Assembly (NCBI GenBank): GCA_002449845.1
Contig: DJXW01000037.1
Span: forward strand, 128,750 to 192,749
Origin: Prevotella sp. UBA6994
GTDB taxonomy: Bacteria > Bacteroidota > Bacteroidia > Bacteroidales > Bacteroidaceae
Direction: 5' to 3'
Length of the DNA: 64,000 bases
Shown: positions 23,829 through 32,124 of the stretch, piece by piece
Layout: each line of letters begins with the position of its first letter
Numbering within the stretch: position 1 is the stretch's first letter
Program-made: the position numbers and the translations under genes
Notes under the pieces: model-generated
What the model was told of the DNA's origin: nothing
The model's input: the letters and a program-made list of their open reading frames with translations, nothing else
Databases searched by the model: none

Positions 23829-25223
23829 ATGAATACATTGTTTGATAAGATTTGGGATAAGCATGTGGTGCAAGTCATTGAGGGCGGTCCTACACAGTTG
23901 TATATAGATCGTCTGTACGTGCACGAAGTAACGTCGCCACAGGCTTTTGCGGGAATGCGTGAACGAGGACTCTCGTGTTTTCGTCCGAACAAGATTTATT
24001 GTATGCCCGACCATAATACGCCAACACACGACCAAGACAAGCCCATCGTTGACCCTGTTTCGAAGAAGCAGGTAGATACGTTGGCACAAAACTGCAAGGA
24101 TTTTGGGTTGACGCATTATGCCATGAATACTCCTGACAACGGGATTATTCATGTGGTAGGACCCGAGAAAGGACTTTCTCTTCCTGGTATGACCATCGTC
24201 TGTGGTGATTCCCACACTTCTACTCACGGCGCAATGGGAGCCGTTGCGTTTGGTATTGGAACATCTGAGGTGGAGATGGTCATGGCTTCGCAATGTATCT
24301 TGCAACAGAAGCCTAAATCGATGCGTATCAGCATTCATGGCTCGCTGAATAAGGGTGTTACTGCAAAGGATGTGGCACTTTATCTGATGAGTCAGCTCAC
24401 CACGTCGGGTGCAACGGGATATTTCGTGGAATACAGTGGTCAGGCTGTTCGCGAAATGTCTATGGAAGGAAGGCTGACGCTTTGTAATCTTTCCATAGAA
24501 ATGGGAGCACGCGGTGGATTTGTAGCTCCTGATGAAACCACTTTTGCTTATATTCAAGGTAAGGAATACGCACCAAAGGGTGAGGAATGGAATCAAGCAT
24601 TGGCTTATTGGAAAACACTGAAAAGTGGCGATGATGCAGTGTTTGATAAGGAATTGGAGTTTCATGCTTCCGATATAGAACCACGTATCACGTATGGTAC
24701 CAATCCTGGGATGGGTATTGGTATTACAGAGCATATTCCTACGTTATCAGAAATATCCGACGCAGGAAAGGCTTCTTTCCAAAAAAGTTTGGATTATATG
24801 GGATTCCATCCCGGAGAGAAATTGTTGGGACACCCCATTGATTACGTATTCTTAGGTGCCTGTACCAATGGACGTATCGAAGACTTCCGTGCCTTCGCCA
24901 GTTTGGTGGCAGGTAAACACAAGGCGGAAAACGTGGTTGCATGGTTAGTGCCAGGTAGTTGGGCTGTTGACCGCCAGATTCGGCAAGAAGGATTAGACAA
25001 GATATTAGAGGCAGCAGGTTTTGAGATTCGTCAACCTGGATGTTCTGCTTGTCTTGCCATGAATGACGATAAAGTACCGGCAGGTAAATATTGTGTATCT
25101 ACAAGCAACAGAAACTTTGAAGGTCGTCAAGGACCAGGTTCCAAAACCATTTTGGCAAGTCCGTTGGTTGCGGCTGCTGCTGCCATAACGGGAAAGATAA
25201 CCGATCCTCGTGATTTCATCTAA
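23829..25223 (+). CDS. leuC: 3-isopropylmalate dehydratase, large subunit
   Basis: This 464-residue aconitase-family subunit, with LeuD, isomerises 2- to 3-isopropylmalate. It carries the three 4Fe-4S cysteine ligands, in FLGACTNGRIEDF and GCSACLAMN, the substrate-binding CGDSHTSTHGAMGA, and the terminal FEGRQGPGSKTILASP. The length is typical. It follows leuA by 2 nt and precedes leuD by 18 nt, so the operon is tightly packed. Confidence 0.96.
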   Translation: MNTLFDKIWDKHVVQVIEGGPTQLYIDRLYVHEVTSPQAFAGMRERGLSCFRPNKIYCMPDHNTPTHDQDKPIVDPVSKKQVDTLAQNCKDFGLTHYAMNTPDNGIIHVVGPEKGLSLPGMTIVCGDSHTSTHGAMGAVAFGIGTSEVEMVMASQCILQQKPKSMRISIHGSLNKGVTAKDVALYLMSQLTTSGATGYFVEYSGQAVREMSMEGRLTLCNLSIEMGARGGFVAPDETTFAYIQGKEYAPKGEEWNQALAYWKTLKSGDDAVFDKELEFHASDIEPRITYGTNPGMGIGITEHIPTLSEISDAGKASFQKSLDYMGFHPGEKLLGHPIDYVFLGACTNGRIEDFRAFASLVAGKHKAENVVAWLVPGSWAVDRQIRQEGLDKILEAAGFEIRQPGCSACLAMNDDKVPAGKYCVSTSNRNFEGRQGPGSKTILASPLVAAAAAITGKITDPRDFI

Positions 25224-25241
25224 TCTTAAAAACTTCAAGCA

Positions 25242-25832
25242 ATGAAACAGAAATTCAATATTATCACTTCTACTTGTATTCCTCTTCCATTGGAGAATGT
25301 AGATACCGACCAGATTATCCCAGCCCGTTTCCTCAAGGCAACCGACAAGGAGGGTATGGGAGACAACCTTTTTCGTGATTGGAGATATCATCCTGACGGT
25401 TCACCAAAGAAAGACTTTGTACTCAACGACCCTTCTTATTCGGGCGTGATATTGGTGGCTGGCAAGAATTTCGGTTCTGGTTCCAGTCGTGAACATGCAG
25501 CATGGGCTATCGCCGGTTACGGCTTCCGAGTGGTCATCAGTTCTTTTTTCGCTGATATTCATAAGAATAACGAACTGAACAATTTTGTCTTGCCCGTCGT
25601 GGTGAGCGAGCCTTTCCTTCAAGAATTGTTCCAATCCATTGCTGAAGACCATGCAACGGAAGTGGAAGTTGACCTGCCGAATCAGACCGTTACCAATAAA
25701 AAGACGGGAAACAGTGAGCATTTTGAAATCAATGCTTACAAGAAACATTGTCTGATGAATGGCTTGGACGATATAGATTATCTCGTTCAGAATAAAGATA
25801 AGACAGAGGCATGGGAAAGACAGAACCTGTAA
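25242..25832 (+). CDS. leuD: 3-isopropylmalate dehydratase, small subunit
   Basis: This 196-residue swivelling subunit has VDTDQIIPARFL near the N-terminus and FGSGSSREHAAWAI in the middle, both diagnostic of LeuD. Its 3' end overlaps the next gene by 22 nt in another frame, which suggests translational coupling. Confidence 0.95.
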   Translation: MKQKFNIITSTCIPLPLENVDTDQIIPARFLKATDKEGMGDNLFRDWRYHPDGSPKKDFVLNDPSYSGVILVAGKNFGSGSSREHAAWAIAGYGFRVVISSFFADIHKNNELNNFVLPVVVSEPFLQELFQSIAEDHATEVEVDLPNQTVTNKKTGNSEHFEINAYKKHCLMNGLDDIDYLVQNKDKTEAWERQNL

Positions 25833-27391
25833 ATCAAGGACAATTGCGACAACCCTTCGTGGAAATCATGGATTGCACGTTGCGCGATGGTGAGCAAACC
25901 AGCGGCGTATCGTTCCTGCCTCATGAGAAGTTGATGATTGCTCGCAACTTATTGAGCGAGGTGAATGTGGACCGTATCGAAGTGGCTTCTGCACGTGTCT
26001 CCGATGGCGAGAAAGATGCCGTCAAGATGATTTGCAGGTATGCGGAGAGCGTTGACAAGCTTGATCGTGTAGAGGTATTGGGGTTTGTCGATGGTTGTCG
26101 TTCCATTGATTGGATACGTGACTGTGGTTGCCAAGTGGTCAATCTGTTGGCAAAAGGTTCGCTCAAACATTGCCAACAACAGTTGGAAAAGACTCCGGAA
26201 GAGCATATAGCTGACATTGTGCAATGTATTGAGTATGCCGACATGCAGGGTATGGACGTGAACCTATACTTAGAGGACTGGAGCAATGGTATGACTGATT
26301 CTATTGACTATGTTTATCAGGTGATGGACGTTCTCACGCAGACAAGTATCAAGCGTTTCATGCTTCCAGATACATTGGGCATCATGCACCCGTTGCAGTG
26401 TATCGAGTTTATGCGTAAGATGGTGAAGCGTTATCCCAATAAGCATTTCGACTTCCATGCTCACAATGATTACGACCTGGCTGTGTCTAATTCCTTGGCA
26501 GCCGTGCTATGTGGTTGCAAGGGCTTGCATGTCACTGTAAACGGGTTGGGAGAACGTTGTGGAAATGCACCGTTGGCAAGCGTACAGGTGATTCTTAAAG
26601 ACCATTTCAATGCCCGTACTAATATCAAGGAAGACAAGCTCAATGCCATTAGCAGATTAGTAGAGGGGTATAGTGGCATTGCCATTGCTCCCAATGTGCC
26701 TATCGTAGGTGAGAGTGTCTTTACGCAGGTAGCTGGTGTACATGCTGATGGTGACAATAAGGACAATCTCTATTGCAACCAATTGGTTCCCGAACGATTC
26801 GGACGCAAAAGGGAATATGCGTTGGGCAAAAACTCAGGCAAAGCGAACATTGCCAAAAATCTGCAAGAATTAGGACTTGAACTCACGCCAGAACAAACCA
26901 AGAAGGTGACGGAGAGAATCACTGAGTTGGGAGACAGAAAGGAATTGGTTACACAAGAAGACCTGCCCTATATCGTGAGCGACGTGCTCAAACACTCTGT
27001 ACCCGAGGATAAGGTTCGATTGTTGAGTTACATGGTTTGTACGTCATACGGATTGAAACCTCTTGCTTCTATCAAGGTGGAAATCAACGGTCAGGAATAT
27101 GCTGCCGATTCCACGGGAGACGGTCAGTATGATGCCTTTGTGAAAGCGTTACGCAAGATTTACAAGTATAATCTCAATCGCACGTTCCCCATCTTGGCTA
27201 ACTATACGGTGAGCATTCCGCCTGGCGGTCGTACTGATGCTTTGGTGCAAACCATCATTACATGGAACAACAATGGCAAGGTGATTCGTACACGAGGATT
27301 GGATGCAGACCAGACGGAAGCTGCCATCAAGGCAACGTTTAAGATGCTGAATATGTTTGAGTCGGAAATGACCAACGCTTCCTCTGAATAA
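25811..27391 (+). CDS. Second LeuA-family acyl-CoA synthase, possibly citramalate synthase
   Basis: This 526-residue DRE-TIM metallolyase-type synthase has MDCTLRDGEQTSGVSF, metal ligands in FDFHAHNDYDLAVSN, GLGERCGNAPLAS and a C-terminal LeuA dimer/regulatory domain (about 390-515). It differs clearly from the leuA product at 22327 (for example TLGI after the DRE helix and a longer linker). It sits between leuD and leuB, overlapping leuD by 22 nt. LeuCD and LeuB can also process citramalate, so a role as (R)-citramalate synthase, giving 2-oxobutyrate for isoleucine, is plausible and fits the Ile-rich leader. A second isopropylmalate synthase with different feedback is the main alternative. 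The sequence alone does not decide. Confidence 0.7.
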   Translation: MGKTEPVNQGQLRQPFVEIMDCTLRDGEQTSGVSFLPHEKLMIARNLLSEVNVDRIEVASARVSDGEKDAVKMICRYAESVDKLDRVEVLGFVDGCRSIDWIRDCGCQVVNLLAKGSLKHCQQQLEKTPEEHIADIVQCIEYADMQGMDVNLYLEDWSNGMTDSIDYVYQVMDVLTQTSIKRFMLPDTLGIMHPLQCIEFMRKMVKRYPNKHFDFHAHNDYDLAVSNSLAAVLCGCKGLHVTVNGLGERCGNAPLASVQVILKDHFNARTNIKEDKLNAISRLVEGYSGIAIAPNVPIVGESVFTQVAGVHADGDNKDNLYCNQLVPERFGRKREYALGKNSGKANIAKNLQELGLELTPEQTKKVTERITELGDRKELVTQEDLPYIVSDVLKHSVPEDKVRLLSYMVCTSYGLKPLASIKVEINGQEYAADSTGDGQYDAFVKALRKIYKYNLNRTFPILANYTVSIPPGGRTDALVQTIITWNNNGKVIRTRGLDADQTEAAIKATFKMLNMFESEMTNASSE

Positions 27392-27429
27392 ACTGATAAT
27401 ATCAATTTTACCACATTAATAAATATAAT

Positions 27430-28491
27430 ATGAATTTAAAAATAGCTGTTCTCCCAGGTGATGGGATAGGACCAGAGGTAATGAAACAAGGTTTGGCTGT
27501 GCTTGATGCCATTGCCGAGAAGTTCGGACATGATTTTACTTATGATGAGGCTATCTGTGGAGCTCATGCCATAGACGAAGTAGGCGATCCTTTTCCCGAA
27601 GAGACATTCCAAACGTGTATGAATGCTGATGCCGTGTTGTTTGCCGCCGTAGGTGACTTACGCTTCGACAATGACCCAACGGCAAAAGTTCGTCCCGAAC
27701 AGGGATTGCTCGCCATGCGCAAGAAGTTGGGATTGTTTGCCAATATCCGTCCTGTTGCCACTTTCGATTGCCTGATACATAAGAGTCCTTTGAAAGACGA
27801 ATTGCTGCGTGGAGCCGACTTCATCGTGATACGTGAACTGACGGGTGGTATGTATTTCGGCGAGAAGTATCAAGACAATGACAAGGCATACGATACGGAC
27901 ATCTATTATCGTCATGAGATAGAGCGTATCTTGAATGTATCTTTTGAGTATGCCATGAAACGCAAAAAGCACCTCACGGTAGTGGATAAAGCCAATGTCC
28001 TCGCTTCCAGTCGTCTTTGGCGTCAGATTGCCAAGGAGATGGAACCACAATATCCAGAGGTAACGGTGGATTATATGTTTATCGACAATGCCTCGATGCG
28101 TGTGATTACAGAACCACGATTCTTCGATGTGATTGTCACGGAGAATACCTTTGGCGACATTCTCACCGATGAGACCAGTTGTATCACGGGGTCAATGGGA
28201 CTCCAACCTTCTGCGTCATTAGGCGAACATACTCCTTTGTTTGAACCTGTTCACGGTAGTTGGCCGCAGGCTGCTGGCATGAACTTGGCTAATCCATTGG
28301 CACAAATCCTTTCTGCCGCTATGTTATTGGAGCAATTCAACCTGAATGAAGAGGGTGGGCTTATTCGCAAGGCTGTGGATGCAAGTCTTGAAGCCAATGT
28401 CCGTACTCCTGAAATCCAAGTGGAAGGTGGTGCTCATTATGGCACCAAGGAAGTAGGTGAGTGGATTGTTAATTACATCAAGAACGTATAA
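27430..28491 (+). CDS. leuB: 3-isopropylmalate dehydrogenase
   Basis: This 353-residue NAD-dependent enzyme oxidises and decarboxylates 3-isopropylmalate. It has the N-terminal VLPGDGIGPEV, the substrate-binding Arg region (RPEQGLLAMRKKLGLFANIRPV), RELTGGMYFG, the metal-binding Asp in TENTFGDILTDE and the NAD segment HGSWPQAAG. The last element is usually HGSAPDIAG, so a slight variation is present at the adenine pocket. Last gene of the leu operon, followed by a strong terminator. Confidence 0.95.
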   Translation: MNLKIAVLPGDGIGPEVMKQGLAVLDAIAEKFGHDFTYDEAICGAHAIDEVGDPFPEETFQTCMNADAVLFAAVGDLRFDNDPTAKVRPEQGLLAMRKKLGLFANIRPVATFDCLIHKSPLKDELLRGADFIVIRELTGGMYFGEKYQDNDKAYDTDIYYRHEIERILNVSFEYAMKRKKHLTVVDKANVLASSRLWRQIAKEMEPQYPEVTVDYMFIDNASMRVITEPRFFDVIVTENTFGDILTDETSCITGSMGLQPSASLGEHTPLFEPVHGSWPQAAGMNLANPLAQILSAAMLLEQFNLNEEGGLIRKAVDASLEANVRTPEIQVEGGAHYGTKEVGEWIVNYIKNV

Positions 28492-28515
28492 TCATCCTTG
28501 TGTTTTAGAAAGTAT

Positions 28516-28560
28516 AACATCATGGGGTATGTCATATTTGCACACCCCATGATGTTTTTT
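28516..28560 (+). terminator. Terminator of the leu operon
   Basis: A perfect 13-bp stem (28516-28528 with 28544-28556, AACATCATGGGGT) with a 15-nt loop, ending in TTTTTT. It lies 25 nt after leuB and 19 nt before the convergent gene's stop. Confidence 0.9.
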
Positions 28561-28578
28561 ATTGGCTTATCCATTTGG

Positions 28579-30264
28579 TTATCTCACACCGCCACCGTGA
28601 CCGCCTCCAGAGAAGCCTCCGCCACCTCCCCAGGAAGATGAGCCTCCGCCTCCCATGGCTCTTGCTTGTCTTTCTTCAATTCTTTGTTTTACCCTTTGCG
28701 TTCCATTCAAGGTGGCGTTCGAGAGGTTGGGGATAAGGATGATCGTACTGTCAGCCATTTGCTGTGCCATCTTGTCCATCTTGAAAAACTCTGGATTGAT
28801 GGCTTGCATGTCTTTCATCACTTGTTCGGCAATGCCAAACAATGAGGCATAGACCAAATAGTCTTTCCAGAGAGCTACTTCCTTCACGTGTCTTTCGTTG
28901 ACGAGCGTAAAGTCTTTGAGGTATTTCCTCAATCCTGCCAATTGCTTTACCTCTTCTATCTCTCTTTGGCAGTCGTCTAAACTCATGTTGGGTTTGAGTT
29001 GTTTGACAAACCCCTCCAAGCTCTTCCAGTTACTGCCCATCCATTTCTCCAATTCCTTCGGTTGAAGAAGCCTGTCGTCTCCAGCAGCTTTGCTGAATAT
29101 GTTATAGAGTTTGTTTTCCAATCTGCTATCGGCATTGCTCGTATCAATGGCATGAGGTTGACCAATGCCCATATATTGTTTGGTCTTGCCCGAATTAGGG
29201 TCGAGAATTACTTTCACTTCCAGTTCGCCTCTATACAACATACGCATGATGTACGCACTCAGTAGGTTTTTTGTATCATAGTAACTGCCGTAGCCAATGG
29301 CGTGACAAACGCTGTTGGCATGTTGCAGATTACCTTGATAAGGAATGTCCCTATACCACGTAAGTTCTTTTTCCAATTGCTTGCGAAACTTTCGTGTCTT
29401 CCACCACCTATATATAATATACAACAAGGGAGACAACATGGTAAGGCCAATGAACGAGAGGAAGAACAATAATTCTATATTGTCTTTCAATATTTCCCAC
29501 CAAGTACGATTGTCTATGCTAACAACGTAGTCGCTGCCTTCAAAAGCCTGTTCACGCAATTGGTCAAAACTACCTTGTCGCTGGTCAGTGGGGTGAAACA
29601 TTCCTTTGGGAAAACGAGCCATCACAATCATGGCACTGCCTGATGTAAACGGCTCTGATGTCTCTGCTACGATGGCACTGTCTTCTACCATGACCGTTCC
29701 GTAATAGCGAAATGCCCAAACGCCAACGGTGTCGGGAATAAATGGGGTGCCTGGCTTGACAATGGTCACCTTTACGTGGTCGGGAGCAGGAGATAAATCC
29801 TCTGCCACAAACATATAGTTAAAGCCGTCAGCATCATCGTATGCTTTCACGAGTTGTGTCACGGTATAACTGGTAGAGTATTCCCGTGAACCTTCATTGC
29901 CAAGTCCCCAGCACAGTTCATAGCCATCACTCTTGTAAACGATGCCACACTTACCCGCTTTCCACTCACGACTCATGTCCACATCCCATTCACCCACGTT
30001 TCTGTACACCAATCCCGTCTCGTCGGTTACGCCCAAGTCTTTCACTTCACTGCCATTGAGGTTGTCAATGACAATGTAACATTCCGTACCCTCCGAGTCT
30101 ATCTCCATGCTTCTCTTTTCCGTGATGCGAGCGTCACCGTTGTCAGCCAGTTCCACACGGATGTTCAAGTCTTTGAGATGAGGATTGGCGAGGGAGTTGG
30201 TCGATGCTATCAGCATCAATGCCACGATGCCGAAGGATGCTAACCTATGCTTGAGCTTGTTCAT
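28579..30264 (-). CDS. DUF2207-domain membrane protein
   Basis: This 561-residue protein has a signal peptide (MNKLKHRLASFGIVALMLIASTNSLA), an extracytoplasmic beta-rich DUF2207 domain (about 30-240) and a membrane helix near residues 262-285 (LLFFLSFIGLTMLSPLLYIIY). A cytoplasmic part and a glycine-rich tail (GGGGSSSWGGGGGFSGGGHGGG) follow. I prefer the start at 30264 to an upstream ATG at 30321, which would put 19 residues before the signal peptide. The start lies 20 nt inside lemA. LemA plus DUF2207 is a frequent pair in bacteria. Its function is unknown, and a membrane or envelope role is only inferred. Confidence 0.82.
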   Translation of the reverse strand: MNKLKHRLASFGIVALMLIASTNSLANPHLKDLNIRVELADNGDARITEKRSMEIDSEGTECYIVIDNLNGSEVKDLGVTDETGLVYRNVGEWDVDMSREWKAGKCGIVYKSDGYELCWGLGNEGSREYSTSYTVTQLVKAYDDADGFNYMFVAEDLSPAPDHVKVTIVKPGTPFIPDTVGVWAFRYYGTVMVEDSAIVAETSEPFTSGSAMIVMARFPKGMFHPTDQRQGSFDQLREQAFEGSDYVVSIDNRTWWEILKDNIELLFFLSFIGLTMLSPLLYIIYRWWKTRKFRKQLEKELTWYRDIPYQGNLQHANSVCHAIGYGSYYDTKNLLSAYIMRMLYRGELEVKVILDPNSGKTKQYMGIGQPHAIDTSNADSRLENKLYNIFSKAAGDDRLLQPKELEKWMGSNWKSLEGFVKQLKPNMSLDDCQREIEEVKQLAGLRKYLKDFTLVNERHVKEVALWKDYLVYASLFGIAEQVMKDMQAINPEFFKMDKMAQQMADSTIILIPNLSNATLNGTQRVKQRIEERQARAMGGGGSSSWGGGGGFSGGGHGGGVR

Positions 30265-30835
30265 TCTTGGTGTTGAATACGTCATCAAGGTTTGGGTAAG
30301 CCGATTTCTTCTCTTCGTCAACGGTTAGGTATTCCCGTTCTCCGAAATGCAACAACGATGCAACGATGGATGAGGGCCATTGGCGCACCATGCGGTTCAT
30401 CTTTGTGGCAGTGTCGTTATAGACCATACGACTCTGGCGCACCAGTTCCTCATATCTGTTGATTCCGTCCATTGTCTTTGAGAATTGCTCATTGGCTTTC
30501 AGTTCAGGATAGGCTTCACCTACGGCAATCAATCTGCCAAGCACTTGCGCAAAGGCACCTTGTTGCTCATTCACTTCGGCGGCAGTCTTTACCTGTCCGT
30601 CCATCCTGCGGGCTTGAATGGTCTTGATGATGGTTTCCGACTCGTGCTTGGAGTATTGGGCAGCCATCTTGGCAAGAGCCAGTACTGCGTCCCAACGGGA
30701 ATTGAGTTGCACGGCTATCTGACTGAATGCGTTCTTACATAGTTCGTCAAGGCGAACCAATTCGCGTTGGGTGTTAAACACATAGAATAACACGGCGAGC
30801 ACGATACACAGGATAATAACGGATACTGTTGTCAT
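30245..30835 (-). CDS. lemA: LemA family protein
   Basis: This 196-residue protein has an N-terminal membrane anchor (VSVIILCIVLAVLFYVFNTQ) and a mostly helical cytoplasmic or periplasmic bundle. The LemA hallmarks are FSQIAVQLNSRWDAVLALAKMAAQYSKHE and YPELKANEQFSKTMDGINRYEELVRQSRMVYNDTATKMNRMVRQWPSSIVA. It is co-transcribed with the DUF2207 gene. A promoter with TAACxxx-type spacing lies upstream at 30889-30921. LemA's biochemical role is not established. Confidence 0.93.
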   Translation of the reverse strand: MTTVSVIILCIVLAVLFYVFNTQRELVRLDELCKNAFSQIAVQLNSRWDAVLALAKMAAQYSKHESETIIKTIQARRMDGQVKTAAEVNEQQGAFAQVLGRLIAVGEAYPELKANEQFSKTMDGINRYEELVRQSRMVYNDTATKMNRMVRQWPSSIVASLLHFGEREYLTVDEEKKSAYPNLDDVFNTKNEQAQA

Positions 30836-30888
30836 GGTTTTGTTAGATATTAGTTAAAAATGTTCATAGAGTTTCTTCTTATGTACCG

Positions 30889-30921
30889 CAAAGATAAACA
30901 AAAATGTTGATAATCAACAAA
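30889..30921 (-). promoter_or_regulatory. Promoter of the lemA-DUF2207 operon
   Basis: On the minus strand: TTTG (30921-30918), 21 bp, TATCTTTG (30896-30889). Spacing and sequence match the Bacteroidetes consensus. It is 54 nt before the lemA start. Confidence 0.7.
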
Positions 30922-31002
30922 AATGACAGAAGATATTTGTAATTACTTGTTTCTATTTATAGAATTATCTTGATGTTTCACGATTATTTCAAAAATAAGT
31001 TG

Positions 31003-31010
31003 TAATTTTG
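31003..31010 (+). promoter_or_regulatory. Putative -7 box of the outer-membrane barrel gene
   Basis: TAATTTTG followed by C, 24 nt before the ATG; the -33 position reads TTTC rather than TTTG. Confidence 0.55.
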
Positions 31011-31033
31011 CATCGTAATAACTAATTGATAAC

Positions 31034-31696
31034 ATGATGAAAAAGGTACTCTTTTTGGCTTTTGCCATAATTGCATCGTTGAATGCAAGCGCACAATATC
31101 GTGAAGGAACATTGAGTTTGCAACCTAAGACTGGTGCTTTGTTTGCCAATCTTACCAATATGCCCAAGATGCCTGTCTTTGAGGATGTGGATTTAGACAG
31201 TAAGGTTTTTCCTGGAGTGTTGTTTGGAGGAGAACTTGAGTATCAGTTGACAGACATGGTAGGTTTGGCGGCTGGTTTAAACTACTCGTTGCAAGGTGGT
31301 AAATGGAAAGATTATCACAATGCTGCCGGTGCCATTAAGGACGTGAAGATAGAATTGGGGTATATCAACGTGCCACTTGTTGTCAACGTATATCTTTATA
31401 AAGGATTAGCCGTTAAGACGGGTTTGCAAGTTGGATTTATGACCAATGCCAAGATGAAGGGTATCATTGAGGATGCAAATGTGGTGTTGCCACTATCTGA
31501 TAATTATCTGGACGATTGCAATACGATAGACCTTTCTATCCCGTTTGGCTTGTCTTACGAGTTCGACGGTCATGTCGTGTTAGACGCACGATATATGCTT
31601 GGTCTCACTAATGTCAATAAGGATGAGTTGATTGCCGACAGGAAGATGAAGAATAGTATCTTCATGCTTACCGTAGGTTATAAGATAGACTTATAA
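31034..31696 (+). CDS. Outer-membrane beta-barrel protein (porin family, OMP_b-brl_2-like)
   Basis: This 220-residue protein has a signal peptide (MMKKVLFLAFAIIASLNASA) and alternating hydrophobic/polar strands with aromatic ends (GGELEYQLTDMVGLAAGLNYSLQGG, ELGYINVPLVVNVYLYKGLAVKTGLQVGF). It ends in a strand finishing VGYKIDL. The pattern is typical of the small eight-strand barrels common in Bacteroidetes. No specific substrate or partner can be inferred. It is a single gene, followed by the palindromic 22-bp repeat. Confidence 0.8.
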   Translation: MMKKVLFLAFAIIASLNASAQYREGTLSLQPKTGALFANLTNMPKMPVFEDVDLDSKVFPGVLFGGELEYQLTDMVGLAAGLNYSLQGGKWKDYHNAAGAIKDVKIELGYINVPLVVNVYLYKGLAVKTGLQVGFMTNAKMKGIIEDANVVLPLSDNYLDDCNTIDLSIPFGLSYEFDGHVVLDARYMLGLTNVNKDELIADRKMKNSIFMLTVGYKIDL

Positions 31697-31730
31697 TGTA
31701 ATTTCTGCCCTTTGGGTGATTTCATTCTCA

Positions 31731-31818
31731 ATTGGTCACCATATAAGAAACCATCGGTCACTATGCATGTAACCGATGGTTTCTTATATGGTGACCGATG
31801 GTTTCTTGCATGGTGAAC
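31731..31818. repeat. 22-bp-period intergenic repeat, locus 2, including a perfect 25-bp palindrome
   Basis: Cores ACCATCGGT (31750-31758), ACCGATGGT (31772-31780) and ACCGATGGT (31794-31802) are spaced 22 bp apart, with degenerate end cores containing AATTGGT and ACCAATT. Positions 31734-31758 are the exact reverse complement of 31772-31796 (25 bp, 13-nt loop). The element could act as a terminator-like hairpin for the barrel gene, though it lacks a following T run. Confidence 0.9.
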
Positions 31819-31837
31819 CAATTAGAAAGAGTTTTTT

Positions 31838-31869
31838 TTTGGTGTTGTCATTGTTTATTTGTACCTTTG
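31838..31869 (+). promoter_or_regulatory. Promoter of the cobalamin riboswitch-btuB operon
   Basis: TTTG (31838-31841), 20 bp, TACCTTTG (31862-31869), immediately upstream of the riboswitch. Confidence 0.8.
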
Positions 31870-31876
31870 CAGACGT

Positions 31877-32030
31877 AATTGGTTCATATACTTGATTAAA
31901 AAGGGAATTGGGTGAGAGTCCCAGACAGTCCCGCTGCTGTGAGTAGTCCTTATGTGAGGCAAACAGAGAGCCACTGAGCATATCGGGAAGGCGTTTGTAC
32001 TCGGACTATAAGTCAGAAGACCTGCCATTG
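31877..32030 (+). ncRNA. Cobalamin (B12) riboswitch
   Basis: The hallmarks are in order: GGGAATTGGGTGAGAGTCCC, then CAGTCCCGCTGCTGTGA, GCCACTG followed by TCGGGAAGGC, and the B12 box AGTCAGAAGACCTGCC at 32011-32026. Between the aptamer and the btuB ATG (32125) about 95 nt remain for the expression platform, including the short hairpin ATCGT...ACGAT around 32097-32114. Cobalamin binding is expected to switch off btuB and btuG. Confidence 0.95.
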
Positions 32031-32124
32031 CATGTTTGTTTTTCAATCTCGCGGAAGGTTGGGAAATGCTTTTAAGACAATGATTCTACGTGCTAATCGT
32101 GACACGAAACGATGAGGTGATAAG

